Shown here: piece by piece, positions 14,269-25,398 of the stretch
How the letters are laid out: every line of letters begins with the position of its first letter
Position numbering within the stretch: position 1 is the first letter of the stretch
From: Metabacillus litoralis
Lineage (GTDB): Bacteria; Bacillota; Bacilli; Bacillales; Bacillaceae
DNA: 64,000 bases
Direction: 5' to 3'
Assembly: GCF_020524045.1 (NCBI RefSeq)
Contig: NZ_JAIVKL010000002.1
Location: forward strand, 434,001 to 498,000
Position numbers and translations under genes: made by a program
The notes under the pieces: model-generated
The model's input: the letters and a program-made list of their open reading frames with translations, nothing else
The model's database searches: none
What the model was told of the DNA's origin: nothing

Positions 14269-17085
14269 TTAAATTGTCCAATCTTCAATTAAATGAGTTA
14301 ATTCATGCATAGGTTTCTTTTCTAGCTTTAACTCAGGAATAGAAGATAAAAATTCTTTTCCATATCTTGTTGTAATCATTCGATTATCAAGTATAAATAA
14401 TATGCCTTTATCTGTTTCATTTCTTATTAACCGACCAAATCCTTGTTTAAACCTTAAGATAGCTTCAGGTAGAGAATAATCGTAAAATGGATTTTTGCCT
14501 TGACTTTCAAGTCTCTTATTTTTTGCTGAAACGATTGGTTCATCAGGTGATGCGAATGGTAATCTTACAATCATCAATGCTTTCAAATCATCTCCAGGGA
14601 AATCCACACCCTCCCAGAAGCTGTTAGTTCCAAGTAAAATGGCCCGTTCATATTGCCTGAAATTTTTCGTAATTCTAGAAGGACTTCCACTTCCTGTCCC
14701 CTGTCCCATAATGACAAAATCTTCTAAAGTTACATCGTCTTTTAATAAATAATATGTTTTTCTTAGCATTTCAAATGAGGTAAATAATACAAGGATTTTC
14801 CCTTCTATTATTTGTGCTACACTTCTAATATTAGCTGCAATAGCTTCTGCATACTCTTCAGTTGTTACTTCATTAACTATAGGCATATCAGTTGGTATAA
14901 ATAATTTCACTTGCTCTTTATATGGAAAAGAAGAAGTGAGCTGAACTTTTTTTGGAAAAAAATCATTTAAACCAAGTGACTCAATCATATAAGAGAATGA
15001 ATTTTTAATTGTCAAAGTTGCAGATGTTAAGATTACACTCTGCTTTTGAGCAAAAAATTCATCTGCCAAATAATCTGCTATTTCTATGGGCTGTGCATAT
15101 ATTGACACAGCATTTTTTGCTCCTTTTGAGTCAATTTCAATCCATTTAACACTTGAGTCATCTGTATCAAAAAATAAATATTCAAATGTATTTTTATATT
15201 GTTTAAGTAGTAACTGCTGTTGTTTAAATTCCTCGATAACTAGATTATCTTTTATTGACATTTCTTCGACATTCACATTATCCAACAAATTCATCCATTT
15301 TTGTAGTAACAATTGGTAATCATTTAACATAAATTGCACTCTTTTTACAAGCTCTAAGAGAGAATTCCAATTACGATTATTCTCTTGATTTGTTTCATAT
15401 TTATAGGAAGATCGATTTAAAGCAGGATCCTTTCTCCTTTTGTTAACATAAGCATGTAATCCAGAGAATAATAAGTGGCATTCCTCTTGAAGTTGAGCAT
15501 GAATGTTGTCTAACTTTTTTGCAAATGGCTTCGTTTCTTTAATTAATTTTTCCTGGAGATTATTAAATTTCTTTACTAACCCACTAGATGTAGATAGCCC
15601 CAAACGATTAAGCAAATTATGTATATCTAAATAGCTTAATCTTAATCCAACTTGTTCGCTTGCTACACGGTTGAGGTGATGCGCTTCATCAATTATGACT
15701 TCTTCATAGCTTGGCAAGGTTTTATCTTTTCGTTCTAAATCAGACAACAGCATAGCATGATTAGTTATGATAATATTTGCTTTTTGTGCCTTTTCCTTTG
15801 CACGCTGATAAAAGCAATATGAGGAGAATGGGTTATTCTTAAAAGAGGAACGATCAACATGTAACTGTTCCCATAATGCTCTACCACCTGAAGGTAGATT
15901 TAATTCATCTACATCTCCTGTTTCTGTTTCAGTTAACCATATAAGTAATTGTGCCTTACTTAAAATAAAATCATAATTATCTTCTCGTTCGTGTAGAGAT
16001 TGCTCAAACTTTTGTAAGCATAGGTAGTGGCTTTGTCCTTTTAGAATTGCAGCAGATATATCAAAGGGTAATATCTTTTGAAGAAAAGGGATATCTCGCT
16101 CAATCATTTGAGTTTGTAAATGTGTTGTATATGTACTAACAATTACATTTTTGTTTTGTTGTTTGGAAAATAAAAACGCTGGTACTAAGTAACCAATTGT
16201 TTTTCCACTTCCTGTTGGTGCTTCAATTAGACCGTGTTGATGAGTATTAAGAGCATCATTAACTTCACTCATCATCGCCAATTGCTCAGGTCGAACGTGA
16301 TAATCTAAAATAGCTTCTGTCATTTGACCATTTTGATTTTTGAATAATGCCAATAATTGCTGAAAACTATAGTTATCTTTTGTGGAATCCACTTCAGCAT
16401 TCTTTTCTTCAATTTTTTTAATTACCAAAGATCTAACAGTTTCTAGGTCAGGACGATTTGTTCCAGTCAACTTCATTAACTTTTCAGAAATGATAAAATC
16501 CAACTCTTCTTCAATATCACTAATAAATGATCTAGATAGTTTAATTAATTGTTGGAGTGTTAATAAAGGTAATTTTTGAATTTTATTAAAAATACGTATA
16601 AATAATAATGCGGTTGCTTCAGCATCACTATCTGCACGATGGGGATTTTCATGTATCATATTAAATTTTACACTTAGATCTGATAATTTATAGCTGTTTT
16701 CTGTAGGAAAAACTAGTCTTGCCAATTCAACAGTATCTAAAATTTGACCAGAAAATTGAAAACCACATTCTTTTAATTCTTCTTGTAAAAAAGATAAATC
16801 AAAATAAACGTTATGAGCTACAAAAAATGATTCGTCAAGTAATGCTATAATTTCATGGGCAATCTCTTCAAAGGTTGGTGCATTCTCAACCATTGAATTT
16901 GTAATACCTGTCAATTGCTCTATAAATAGCGGTATTCTTTGCAATGGGTTCACAAAACTCATATAACGATCTACTATTTGTCCATTTTCAACAACTACAG
17001 CAGCAATTTGTATAATTTTATCCCCTTTTTTAGGAGAATTTCCTGTTGTTTCTAAGTCTAATACAACATATCGTTGATCTTTCAT
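14269..17085 (-). CDS. dinG: DinG-type helicase with N-terminal 3'-5' exonuclease domain
   Basis: A 938-residue protein. ATG 17085 is chosen for TGAGGTG 6 bases upstream rather than a start six codons earlier. Residues 5-170 form a DEDD exonuclease domain like DNA polymerase III epsilon (VLDLETTGNSPKKGDKIIQI, AHNVYFDLSFL, HRADSDAEA). The helicase part has Walker A APTGSGKT (about 290), DEAH and a C-terminal motif QGFGRLIRN. The four-cysteine iron-sulfur cluster of the E. coli enzyme is not evident, as known for Firmicute DinG. In S. aureus the homologue acts as an exonuclease. It heads the dinG-ypmA-ypmB transcript. Confidence 0.93.
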   Translation of the reverse strand: MKDQRYVVLDLETTGNSPKKGDKIIQIAAVVVENGQIVDRYMSFVNPLQRIPLFIEQLTGITNSMVENAPTFEEIAHEIIALLDESFFVAHNVYFDLSFLQEELKECGFQFSGQILDTVELARLVFPTENSYKLSDLSVKFNMIHENPHRADSDAEATALLFIRIFNKIQKLPLLTLQQLIKLSRSFISDIEEELDFIISEKLMKLTGTNRPDLETVRSLVIKKIEEKNAEVDSTKDNYSFQQLLALFKNQNGQMTEAILDYHVRPEQLAMMSEVNDALNTHQHGLIEAPTGSGKTIGYLVPAFLFSKQQNKNVIVSTYTTHLQTQMIERDIPFLQKILPFDISAAILKGQSHYLCLQKFEQSLHEREDNYDFILSKAQLLIWLTETETGDVDELNLPSGGRALWEQLHVDRSSFKNNPFSSYCFYQRAKEKAQKANIIITNHAMLLSDLERKDKTLPSYEEVIIDEAHHLNRVASEQVGLRLSYLDIHNLLNRLGLSTSSGLVKKFNNLQEKLIKETKPFAKKLDNIHAQLQEECHLLFSGLHAYVNKRRKDPALNRSSYKYETNQENNRNWNSLLELVKRVQFMLNDYQLLLQKWMNLLDNVNVEEMSIKDNLVIEEFKQQQLLLKQYKNTFEYLFFDTDDSSVKWIEIDSKGAKNAVSIYAQPIEIADYLADEFFAQKQSVILTSATLTIKNSFSYMIESLGLNDFFPKKVQLTSSFPYKEQVKLFIPTDMPIVNEVTTEEYAEAIAANIRSVAQIIEGKILVLFTSFEMLRKTYYLLKDDVTLEDFVIMGQGTGSGSPSRITKNFRQYERAILLGTNSFWEGVDFPGDDLKALMIVRLPFASPDEPIVSAKNKRLESQGKNPFYDYSLPEAILRFKQGFGRLIRNETDKGILFILDNRMITTRYGKEFLSSIPELKLEKKPMHELTHLIEDWTI

Positions 17086-17259
17086 GTATAACACCTCAAT
17101 CATTATGTAAAACCATCTATATTGAAGTTAATTCTTTTCTCTCCATGCTTTGATTAAGTAGTAGCTTATAATTATTTCTTGATTACCTCTTTATCGTGAA
17201 TTAAAACTAAATGGAGTCCAAAACTTCATATTATTACTATATCACATGATGATAAAAAA

Positions 17260-17340
17260 ATAGGACTGACTATTAGTAAAGTATATCAGTCACGTTTAAA
17301 AAACAAACACAATGATCTACTTTAGTAAGTCAGCCCTATA
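17260..17340. repeat. Imperfect inverted repeat between panD and dinG
   Basis: Arms of about 24 bases (ATAGGACTGACTATTAGTAA near 17260, complement of TTAGTAAGTCAGCCCTAT at 17321-17340) separated by about 35 bases. It could be a terminator-like fold for panD or a small mobile remnant. Confidence 0.5.
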
Positions 17341-17347
17341 AATATTT

Positions 17348-17456
17348 AGCTATGTTAAAAGCTCTATGTTAATTTTTTGCACTTGTTATTTGAATTGGGA
17401 GTATCAGAGAACGATTAACCTAACCATGTCTGCTGGACGTTGTTTTTAAATGATCC
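17348..17456 (-). repeat. Degenerate MITE-like repeat copy
   Basis: AGCTATGTTAAAAGCTCTAT, TTTTTTGCACTTGTTATTTG and GGGAGTATCAGAGA match the reverse-orientation family (compare 35642-35824). The core is lost and the far boundary is approximate. Confidence 0.5.
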
Positions 17457-17511
17457 ATCATTCAGATGCAACAAGCAAGGTAATCTGAAATCCGAGCAAC
17501 TATTGTACAAA

Positions 17512-17895
17512 TTACATAATCGTTGCTGCAGGTTCATGTCCTAGCATATCAACAATATTATTTTTTTCGTCCATAATGGCAATTTTCGGTTGATGTGTAG
17601 AGATTTTTTCTTCAGGAACTAACGTATAAGTTAAGATGATAACCACATCACCTTTTTGTACTAACCGAGCTGCTGCTCCATTTAAACAGACAACTCCACT
17701 TCCTCTTTCACCAGCTATAATATAAGTTTCAAAGCGGGCACCATTATTATTATTTACTATTTGAACCTTTTCATTAGCTACCATTCCAACAGCATCTATT
17801 ATATTTTCATCTATAGTAATACTACCTACATAGTCTAAATTTGCTTCTGTCACACGAGCACGATGTATTTTAGCATTCAACATTGTACGAAACAT
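17512..17895 (-). CDS. panD: Aspartate 1-decarboxylase (proenzyme)
   Basis: A 127-residue pyruvoyl enzyme that makes beta-alanine from aspartate for pantothenate. ATG 17895 follows TTGGAGGAG; an upstream in-frame GTG/ATG is rejected. The Gly-Ser self-cleavage site is in [11 protein letters not shown], where Ser becomes the pyruvoyl group. [13 protein letters not shown] is the conserved active-site loop. The length equals that of B. subtilis PanD. It is the last gene of panB-panC-panD, 55 bases after panC. Confidence 0.95.
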   Translation of the reverse strand: MFRTMLNAKIHRARVTEANLDYVGSITIDENIIDAVGMVANEKVQIVNNNNGARFETYIIAGERGSGVVCLNGAAARLVQKGDVVIILTYTLVPEEKISTHQPKIAIMDEKNNIVDMLGHEPAATIM

Positions 17896-17950
17896 TTTGC
17901 TCTCCTCCAAGTGAATTTTTCTATTCTTAACTAGTTAATTAGTGAAATTG

Positions 17951-18796
17951 TTAAACTTCCATCGTTATATTATCAATTAGTCTTGCATTTGTAAACTTCA
18001 CAGCAACTGCAAGTATGAATTTCCCTTTAATTACCTTCATTTCCTTTAATTCTGGATAAGAAAGTACCTCAACGTAGTCAATTTTACCTGTCGTTTCTTT
18101 CATAATCATCTGCTGTACTTGCTTCTTAATTTGATCTATGTTTCGCTCTCCATTATTAATGTCATCTCTTGCTTTTAACAAACTTCTATAAAGTGCCGAA
18201 GCTTGGTGTCTCTCGAGTTCATTTAAATACACATTTCTAGAGCTTTTTGCAAGACCATCTTCTTCTCTAATTGTTGCAACAGGTACAATTTCTATAGGAA
18301 AATGAAATTCACTTATTAACCCTTCAATAACAGCAACTTGTTGAGCATCCTTCATGCCAAAATATGCTTTATTAGGTCTGATTAAATTAAATAGCTTTGT
18401 AAGAACTGTTGCCACTCCATTAAAATGACCTTCTCTTGATTTCCCACACAATACATTCACACGATCTCTCACATTTACAGTATAAGATGGCTCAGTTGGG
18501 TACATTTCTTCTACACTAGGAGAGAAAATTAAATCTACACCAGCTTTAAGTGCAAGCTCTTCATCTCTCTTCTTATCTCTTGGATAAGAGTCAAAATCCT
18601 CGGTGGGTCCAAATTGAAGTGGGTTAACAAAGATACTTAATATAACAATTTGATTATCCTTTTTTGCTTCCTCAATTAATGTTAAATGTCCTTCATGTAG
18701 GAAGCCCATAGTCGGTACAAATCCAATAGATTTATTTTGTTGTTTGAATCTCATCATTTCGTTTATTAGTTCATTTTTTGTTTCTACTTTTTTCAT
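17951..18796 (-). CDS. panC: Pantothenate synthetase
   Basis: A 281-residue ATP-dependent ligase joining pantoate and beta-alanine. It shows [16 protein letters not shown] (ATP-binding HxGH-like site), [18 protein letters not shown], and the KSSRNVYL motif (KMSKS-like). ATG 18796 overlaps the panB stop (ATGA), so translation is coupled, with GGAGG upstream inside panB. Confidence 0.96.
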   Translation of the reverse strand: MKKVETKNELINEMMRFKQQNKSIGFVPTMGFLHEGHLTLIEEAKKDNQIVILSIFVNPLQFGPTEDFDSYPRDKKRDEELALKAGVDLIFSPSVEEMYPTEPSYTVNVRDRVNVLCGKSREGHFNGVATVLTKLFNLIRPNKAYFGMKDAQQVAVIEGLISEFHFPIEIVPVATIREEDGLAKSSRNVYLNELERHQASALYRSLLKARDDINNGERNIDQIKKQVQQMIMKETTGKIDYVEVLSYPELKEMKVIKGKFILAVAVKFTNARLIDNITMEV

Positions 18797-19632
18797 TTTT
18801 TGATACCTCCATACAGATTATGGAGCTCTTCTTGCTTCATATTAAATGAATGTTTTTCTTCAGGAAACGATCTATTTTTCACTTCATTTATATAATTAAT
18901 AATTGCTTCATCAATAGTCTCAGCTATTGATGCATATTTTTTCACAAATTTCGGAACATGGCCATACCCATAACCTATTAAATCATGGTATACCAATACT
19001 TGACCATCTGTATGACAACCTGCACCAATACCGATTGTTGGGATCGATAATATGTTCGTTAATTCCTCAGCTAATTGCTGTGGAACGCATTCTAGTACTA
19101 ATGCGATAGCCCCAGCTTCTTGGCATTTTATCGCATCATCTATTAGCTTTTTAGCTGCATCTGCATTTTTACCTTGAACTTTGTATCCACCTAAAACATT
19201 TACCAATTGAGGTGTTAAACCTAAATGGGCAATTACAGGTACACCTCCGAAAGTAAGCGCTTCAATAATCGGTGTTACTCCATCAGCACCTTCAACTTTT
19301 AGAGCATCTGCTCCACCTTCTTGCATTAGTCTTGTTGCATTTTTCATCGATTCTTCTTTTGATAAATGATAAGACATAAATGGCATATCAGTAACAACAA
19401 AAGTGTCTCTCGCCCCACGCTTAACAGCTTTTGTATGGTGAATCATGTCGTCTACTGTAACAGGAATAGTGGAATCATAACCTAGTACGACCATACCTAA
19501 AGAGTCACCAACCAATATCATGTCTACGCCTGCCTTTTCCGCTTGTTTTGCACTTGGAAAATCATATGCAGTAATCATACTAATTGGTTCTTTATCTTTT
19601 TTCATCTTCATAAAATCTAGTCTTGTTTTCAA
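18793..19632 (-). CDS. panB: 3-methyl-2-oxobutanoate hydroxymethyltransferase
   Basis: A 279-residue enzyme that forms ketopantoate from 2-oxoisovalerate and methylene-tetrahydrofolate. Conserved motifs are [41 protein letters not shown] and [15 protein letters not shown]. The start is TTG 19632, placed by TAGGAGGGGAA upstream. It is the first gene of the pan operon. Confidence 0.95.
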   Translation of the reverse strand: MKTRLDFMKMKKDKEPISMITAYDFPSAKQAEKAGVDMILVGDSLGMVVLGYDSTIPVTVDDMIHHTKAVKRGARDTFVVTDMPFMSYHLSKEESMKNATRLMQEGGADALKVEGADGVTPIIEALTFGGVPVIAHLGLTPQLVNVLGGYKVQGKNADAAKKLIDDAIKCQEAGAIALVLECVPQQLAEELTNILSIPTIGIGAGCHTDGQVLVYHDLIGYGYGHVPKFVKKYASIAETIDEAIINYINEVKNRSFPEEKHSFNMKQEELHNLYGGIKK

Positions 19633-20039
19633 AAAGTTCCCCTCCTAAATTAAACCAATTAACTTCAAATTTAATAAAAGCAATTGAAATTAATGTAATC
19701 ATTTTTCTCGGCAGCTTAATACTCAGCACTTTCTAAAATACCTTAGTAGCCTTTGTAAGAGAGGAGATGAAACACCCAAAATATCTAAAAACCTAATTGT
19801 TTCAAAATATAAAAAACCCTTTTTTCGATAAGAAAGAAGGATTTGTAGTATACAAATATCGGTTTTCATCCCTCTGTCCTAGTCCTACATGGATCAAGGC
19901 AGATATAAATTTCTTTAACACAATAAAATGAAATAAAACTTCGAGGTGTAGTTCTAAAAGATACTACCCAAAGGAAGTATATCAGAAAAAAATGTAAAAT
20001 ACCATAAGTAGAAATCACAACTTTTTTAATGAAATTTAT
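19633..20039 (-). other. Gene-free interval between birA and panB
   Basis: About 400 bases. A weak hairpin with AAGGG/CCTTT arms and T-rich end (about 19811-19845) may terminate birA transcripts. The pan promoter must lie here but no clear -35/-10 pair could be chosen. No riboswitch recognised. Confidence 0.4.
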
Positions 20040-21023
20040 TTATTTCTTTATATCGATATCAGCTGAATATATTTCTTTAATTGAGCCATCAGAGGTTTCT
20101 ATTAATAATACTCCTTGATCATTAATACCTATTGCTTTTCCTTCAACAGATCCATTTAATGTTCTGGCAACAATATCCTTATTTAAACTTATTGCATAAG
20201 ATTCCCATAATAACTTAACAGGTCTAAACCCTTCTGCTAAATAGAGAAAATATAGTCGTTCAAATTTTAATAAGATGGTTTGAATAAATAATGATCGTTC
20301 CCATTTTTTACCTGTCTCAATTCGGATTGAAGTGGCGATTTTTTGTAATTCTTCTGGAAAGTCTTCTAATTTTTGGTTCACATTAATGCCAGGACCGATG
20401 ATAACTGAATGTACTTGATCTGCTTCTGCCTGTATTTCAGTTAGAATTCCGACTACTTTTTTACCATTAATTAAAATATCATTTGGCCACTTAATTTCAG
20501 GTATTAATGATGTTTCTTCTTCAATAGCTTGTACGACAGCAACCGCAGTTAATAGTGTTAATTGTGGCGTTGATTGGATAGGGATATTCGGACGAATAAT
20601 CATACTCATCCAAATACCTGTTCCACTTGGAGAATACCAAGCTCTGGACATTCGTCCCCGTCCATGGGTCTGTTGATCTGCAACAACTATTGTTCCTTCC
20701 AATGCACCTTCAGTTACTAACGTTTGTGCTATTTTCTGTGTGGATGTTACAGTTTGTTCAAAATGAATGTGTCGTCCCATCATTTTTGTCTTTAACCCTA
20801 ATTGGATTTCGTTTTCACTTATTTTATCAGGCTTTTTTGTAATTCGATACCCTAGCCTTCTAACGGCTTCAAGCTCATATCCTTCTTTTCTTAATTCCTC
20901 AATATGCTTCCACACTGCTGTTCTTGAACAACCTATGTGCTCACTAAGCTTTTGTCCTGAAAGAAATTCCCCATTCGCTTCAGAAAAGGCTTTTAATAAT
21001 TTTGTTCGAAGTTCTGATTGCAA
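20040..21023 (-). CDS. birA: Biotin-protein ligase / biotin operon repressor
   Basis: A 327-residue bifunctional protein. The N-terminal winged helix (about 1-65) has SGQKLSEHIGCSRTAVWKHI; the ligase domain has the biotinyl-AMP loop GRGRMSRAWYSPSGTGIWMS and KWPNDILINGKKVVGILTE; the C-terminal SH3-like domain follows. TTG 21023 is chosen because it gives M-QSELRTKLL, like the B. subtilis start, with AAAGGAGTGG upstream. It overlaps cca by about 30 bases, so the two are coupled. Confidence 0.93.
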   Translation of the reverse strand: MQSELRTKLLKAFSEANGEFLSGQKLSEHIGCSRTAVWKHIEELRKEGYELEAVRRLGYRITKKPDKISENEIQLGLKTKMMGRHIHFEQTVTSTQKIAQTLVTEGALEGTIVVADQQTHGRGRMSRAWYSPSGTGIWMSMIIRPNIPIQSTPQLTLLTAVAVVQAIEEETSLIPEIKWPNDILINGKKVVGILTEIQAEADQVHSVIIGPGINVNQKLEDFPEELQKIATSIRIETGKKWERSLFIQTILLKFERLYFLYLAEGFRPVKLLWESYAISLNKDIVARTLNGSVEGKAIGINDQGVLLIETSDGSIKEIYSADIDIKK

Positions 21024-22210
21024 CTTAATAACCACTCCTTTATTGCTGACCTATTATTTTCTAGTTTATTTGTTAAAATAGCTTTTTCAATTTCAGTTAT
21101 CATCTTAGAAACCCAAGGCCCTGGTGGTTTTTTCATATAATCTATAATTTCTCTACCTGTTGTATCTATGTCTCTTCTATCTCGAATAGGAAGATTACCA
21201 TAGGCAGATTTGACATTTTTTAAATTACTTTCCAAAGAATGACTATCAACAAGTAAAGAACGAATTCTCTCAGTAGATAGTGCTGAATCGATACCTGCTT
21301 CATACAATAATAATTCTGACCATGGTTGTTCTTCTAGTAATCGTTTCAGTAAAAATACATTCTTTTCTACTGTTTTTATTAGCTTTACAGGTAATTTCCA
21401 ACTTCTTAAAAATTCTTCAACTGAGTTTGGTTTTATAAAATGAGTAATAACTGTCCAAATCTCTTCTTTTGTTTTCAACATCTTAAAGTTAAAAAGTGAA
21501 AGCTTTTTTATTTCATCTTGTTTTTCTGAAAAACCAGGTAAATAATCACACACATTACCTTCAATTAAAAGATTTAGGGCTTCTTCATAGCTTTCGCCCG
21601 AAAAAAGTTTATCAATTTCTATTAACTTTCTTTCCGTTGATATGGATTCTAATAAATGTGCATGCTCACGTATGGCAGATATAGTATTCTTGGATAAAGA
21701 GAAACTTAACTGACTTACAAATCGAATGGCCCTTAATATTCTTAATGCATCTTCGGTAAATCTTTCAGAAGGCATACCTACCGTTTGAATAAGCTTATTT
21801 CTTAAGTCATCTTTCCCATTAAAATAATCAATAATTTCTCCATTAATGTTCATTGCCATTGCATTAATGGTAAAATCTCTTCTTTTTAAATCTTCTTTGA
21901 GTGAAGTGATAAACGCAACTGTACTAGGTCTTCTGAAGTCTTCATAATCCGATTCTGTACGAAATGTTGTTACTTCATAAGGGATGTCTTTATGTAATAC
22001 AATGATCGTACCGTGTTCAGCTCCGACATCAATTGTTTTACGAAAAAGCATTTTGATTTCTTCAGGTTTTGCAGAAGTTGCGATATCCACATCACCAATT
22101 TCTCTATTTAAAAGGATATCTCTTACAGATCCTCCTACATAAAATGCTTCATATCCTGATTTATGAAGTTTTTCAAGAATAGGCTTTGCCTCGAGAAAGG
22201 AAGAATTCAT
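20993..22210 (-). CDS. cca: CCA-adding enzyme (tRNA nucleotidyltransferase)
   Basis: A 405-residue class II nucleotidyltransferase. Motif YVGGSVRDILLNREIGDVDI carries the GG and DxD metal-binding residues; then RRPSTVAF, DLKRRDFTINAMA, and FTEDALRILRAIRFVSQL for ATP/CTP recognition. It builds or repairs the tRNA 3' CCA end. It starts 3 bases from the end of bshA, in the bshB1-bshA-cca-birA operon. Confidence 0.95.
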   Translation of the reverse strand: MNSSFLEAKPILEKLHKSGYEAFYVGGSVRDILLNREIGDVDIATSAKPEEIKMLFRKTIDVGAEHGTIIVLHKDIPYEVTTFRTESDYEDFRRPSTVAFITSLKEDLKRRDFTINAMAMNINGEIIDYFNGKDDLRNKLIQTVGMPSERFTEDALRILRAIRFVSQLSFSLSKNTISAIREHAHLLESISTERKLIEIDKLFSGESYEEALNLLIEGNVCDYLPGFSEKQDEIKKLSLFNFKMLKTKEEIWTVITHFIKPNSVEEFLRSWKLPVKLIKTVEKNVFLLKRLLEEQPWSELLLYEAGIDSALSTERIRSLLVDSHSLESNLKNVKSAYGNLPIRDRRDIDTTGREIIDYMKKPPGPWVSKMITEIEKAILTNKLENNRSAIKEWLLSCNQNFEQNY

Positions 22211-22212
22211 AT

Positions 22213-23349
22213 TTACTCCTTTAATAACAAGTCATAATATATTGATTCATATTGAGTGACAATTTCATCTGAATGGAAAGTATGTTGTGCTAAATAGATA
22301 GACTTTTCTGCCATTTTCATATGTAATTCTTCATTAGAAAGTATTTCTATAGCTTTAAATGCAAAAGCTTCAATATCTCCGACTTCACAAATGTAGCCTG
22401 TTTCACCTTCTATTATAACCTCTGGTATTCCTCCTGCGTTCGTACCGATGCACGGAACACCACAAGCCATAGCTTCTAATAATACTAAACCAAAGCTTTC
22501 TTTTTCTGATAATAAAAGCATTAAATCACTTAATGAATATAATTCTTCTAAATTATCTTGTTTGCCTAAAAAAAGGACAGATTCTGATAGTCCAAGCTCT
22601 CGAACAAGCTTTGAAACATATGACATCTCAGGTCCATCTCCAACTAAAAGTAATTTTGATTTAAGTTTTCGTTGCATCTTTTGGAACGTGTAGATAACAT
22701 CTTGAACTCTTTTTACTTTACGAAAGTTAGAAACATGGATGATGACCTTCTCATCATTCTTAATTCCATACTCATACTTAAGTTCTGCGGTATTTTTTTT
22801 ATAATAAACGCGGTCATCTACAAAATTATAAACTGTTTCAATTTCTTTATTTGGATTAAGCAATTCATTTGTTTGTTGAACTAATGCATTAGAAACGGCT
22901 GTAACTTTATCAGAAGCTTCGATGCCAAATCTAATTAGTTCAGATAACGATTCATCATAACCCAATACAGTAATATCTGTTCCATGAAGTGTTGTTACTA
23001 TCTTAAGATCGTTACCGACCATTTGCTTAGCTAAAAATGCACAGATTGCATGTGGTATTGCATAGTGAACATGAAGTAAATCCAGTTTCTCTCTTTTTGC
23101 GACCTCAGCCATTTTACTTGCTAAAGCCAAATCATATGGCGGGTACTTAAAAACTGAATACTGATTTACCTCTACTTCATGAAAGGTAATATTACAGTAA
23201 ACTTTATTTAAGCGGAAAGGTAAACTAGAAGTGATAAAATGAATTTCATGTCCTTTTTCAGCTAGAAGCTTTCCAAGTTCTGTAGCAACAACACCAGAGC
23301 CTCCAACAGATGGATAACAAGTAATACCTATTTTTAATTTTTTCTTCAT
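22213..23349 (-). CDS. bshA: N-acetyl-alpha-D-glucosaminyl L-malate synthase BshA
   Basis: A 378-residue GT4 glycosyltransferase, first step of bacillithiol synthesis (UDP-GlcNAc plus malate). [20 protein letters not shown] is the N-terminal signature; [30 protein letters not shown] and the C-terminal [16 protein letters not shown] nucleotide-binding motif follow. ATG 23349 overlaps the bshB1 stop by 4 bases. Confidence 0.95.
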   Translation of the reverse strand: MKKKLKIGITCYPSVGGSGVVATELGKLLAEKGHEIHFITSSLPFRLNKVYCNITFHEVEVNQYSVFKYPPYDLALASKMAEVAKREKLDLLHVHYAIPHAICAFLAKQMVGNDLKIVTTLHGTDITVLGYDESLSELIRFGIEASDKVTAVSNALVQQTNELLNPNKEIETVYNFVDDRVYYKKNTAELKYEYGIKNDEKVIIHVSNFRKVKRVQDVIYTFQKMQRKLKSKLLLVGDGPEMSYVSKLVRELGLSESVLFLGKQDNLEELYSLSDLMLLLSEKESFGLVLLEAMACGVPCIGTNAGGIPEVIIEGETGYICEVGDIEAFAFKAIEILSNEELHMKMAEKSIYLAQHTFHSDEIVTQYESIYYDLLLKE

Positions 23350-24059
23350 ATTTTTTCACCTATTATGTCTTTCGATAGCAAAAGAGGTTTTCTTGTTTTA
23401 AAACCTTCAGCATACATCACACCAACTTCTTTGCCGTAAAGACGCTCCCTACTTTCTACTGCTTCTATGTAACCATTTGTTAAAGGAGTACTTGTAGATT
23501 CTTTCCCCATAACAAATTGGCTTTTATATGCTTCTAAACTATTGATTTTAGTTTGAATTGTATCACTTATATCAATGACAAAATCCGGCTTATGAAAACC
23601 ATTTATCATGTAATAATAAAGATCACGTACACGGTGTGATGAATGACCACTTTGATCTTTGTAGTTTTTAATTCCTGCAGAAAATAAGGCTTCTTCAACT
23701 AATTTTGCACAATGACCATGATCGGGGTGACGATCTTCAAAATAAGGAACAAATACAATGTCAGGTTTATATTTTCTAATGATTGAAACAATCAGATTAA
23801 TTGAAGCTTCTGTTAGAAATAAGCCTCTATCAGGTAAAGATAGTTGAATTCTTTCTGAAACACCTAATATACTTGCTGCATGTTTCGCTTCTTTTTGACG
23901 GAGTTCAACTGTTCCATTTGAAGATAATTCTGCCATTGTTAAATCGCAAATCCCAATTTTTAAACCTTGATTAACATATTTAGAAATTGTTCCCCCCATC
24001 CCAATTTCAACATCATCAGGATGAGCACCAAAAGCAAGAATATCAAGTTGTTTACTCAT
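23346..24059 (-). CDS. bshB1: Bacillithiol biosynthesis deacetylase BshB1
   Basis: A 237-residue LmbE-type zinc deacetylase that removes acetyl from GlcNAc-malate. Zinc ligands are in [15 protein letters not shown] and [12 protein letters not shown] 24059 follows AGGAGAGAG. Immediately upstream of bshA in the same operon, as in B. subtilis (ypjG-ypjH). Confidence 0.95.
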   Translation of the reverse strand: MSKQLDILAFGAHPDDVEIGMGGTISKYVNQGLKIGICDLTMAELSSNGTVELRQKEAKHAASILGVSERIQLSLPDRGLFLTEASINLIVSIIRKYKPDIVFVPYFEDRHPDHGHCAKLVEEALFSAGIKNYKDQSGHSSHRVRDLYYYMINGFHKPDFVIDISDTIQTKINSLEAYKSQFVMGKESTSTPLTNGYIEAVESRERLYGKEVGVMYAEGFKTRKPLLLSKDIIGEKI

Positions 24060-24160
24060 TTCTCTCTCCTATATTTAGGTGATTTTTATATGACAATACA
24101 TGTAAGTCTATTTCTTTATATCTTTATGATTGATTCTCTTTTATTCAGCTTCGTATTTTT

Positions 24161-24571
24161 TCAATTGTTACCTTTTTCATGAACAACATCTCTCCAATGT
24201 AAATCGCCACGGTCTAGGCCTCTTACAAGAATTTCAGCTGTACCCATGTTTGTAGCCAAAGGGATAGAGTATACATCACAAAGACGAATAAGTGCTGTGA
24301 TATCAGGCTCATGTGGTTGTGCAGTTAATGGATCTCTAAAAAAAAGAACCATATCCATCTGATTTTTTGCAATTAATGCACCAATCTCCTGATCACCACC
24401 TAAGGGGCCTGATTGGAAGCGGTGTATACTTAAACCTGTTGCTTCTTGGATTCTTAAGCCTGTTGTTCCTGTTGCAAATAATTCATGATCAGTAAAGATC
24501 GGTTGGTAAGCTGTTACAAACTGTACAAGATCTGTTTTCTTTTTATCATGGGCAATTAAAGCAATCTTCAT
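24161..24571 (-). CDS. mgsA: Methylglyoxal synthase
   Basis: A 136-residue enzyme that converts dihydroxyacetone phosphate to methylglyoxal, relieving phosphate stress. Conserved residues lie in [32 protein letters not shown] and [15 protein letters not shown]. It follows dapB by 15 bases and precedes bshB1 by about 100. Confidence 0.95.
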   Translation of the reverse strand: MKIALIAHDKKKTDLVQFVTAYQPIFTDHELFATGTTGLRIQEATGLSIHRFQSGPLGGDQEIGALIAKNQMDMVLFFRDPLTAQPHEPDITALIRLCDVYSIPLATNMGTAEILVRGLDRGDLHWRDVVHEKGNN

Positions 24572-24586
24572 AGATAAATCTCCCCT

Positions 24587-25384
24587 TTATTCAATAATGT
24601 TTTCTAAACCATATACAAGCAAGTCAATTTTCATCACATTTTCAACAGCTAATTTCACACCTGACATAAAGGATGCGCGGTTATAAGAGTCATGACGAAT
24701 CTTCAAAGTCTGTCCATCACCACCGAATAATACTTCTTGATGAGCGATTAATCCCGGAAGACGCACACTGTGTAGACGAATACCTTTGAAGTTTGCTCCT
24801 CGTGCACCGGCTAGGATCTCTTTTTCATTTGGGTGTCCTTGTTGCTTTTCTTCTCTAACAGCAGAAATCATTTCAGCTGTCTTTAACCCAGTTCCAGAAG
24901 GGGCGTCTAGTTTCTGATCATGATGTTGTTCAATAATTTCAACATCAGAAAAATATTTAGCAGCCATCTGTGAGAATTTCATCATTAAAATTGCACCAAT
25001 AGCAAAGTTTGGTGCGATAATTGCACCGATCCCATTTTGAGTTGTTAACTCCTCGAGCTCTGCTAAATCACTCTCAGAAAATCCAGTTGTACCTACTACA
25101 GGACGAACACCGTTTTCTAATGCTTTTTTCGTATGTATTTTACCAATCTCAGGCGTTGTTAAATCAATTAAAACATCCGGATTTGTTTCAAAAAAACACT
25201 GTTCAATATCTGAATATATCGGGACATCTACCTCAAAACCTGAGATATCTTTAAGACTCATTCCATTATATTTATGGTCAACTACTGCAACGAGTGTAAA
25301 ATGTTCTGTGTCTTCTACTAACTTTACAGCCTCGCTACCCATTCTGCCTCTAGCGCCTGCAATAACAATTTTAATTTTTTCCAT
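24587..25384 (-). CDS. dapB: 4-hydroxy-tetrahydrodipicolinate reductase
   Basis: A 265-residue NAD(P)H-dependent reductase of the lysine/diaminopimelate pathway, also feeding dipicolinate for spores. The Rossmann motif [15 protein letters not shown] is at the start; [22 protein letters not shown] (catalytic His pair and Lys) and SFMSGV follow. ATG 25384 lies 14 bases after ypjD. Confidence 0.96.
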   Translation of the reverse strand: MEKIKIVIAGARGRMGSEAVKLVEDTEHFTLVAVVDHKYNGMSLKDISGFEVDVPIYSDIEQCFFETNPDVLIDLTTPEIGKIHTKKALENGVRPVVGTTGFSESDLAELEELTTQNGIGAIIAPNFAIGAILMMKFSQMAAKYFSDVEIIEQHHDQKLDAPSGTGLKTAEMISAVREEKQQGHPNEKEILAGARGANFKGIRLHSVRLPGLIAHQEVLFGGDGQTLKIRHDSYNRASFMSGVKLAVENVMKIDLLVYGLENIIE

Positions 25385-25398
25385 TTATTTTTACTCCT

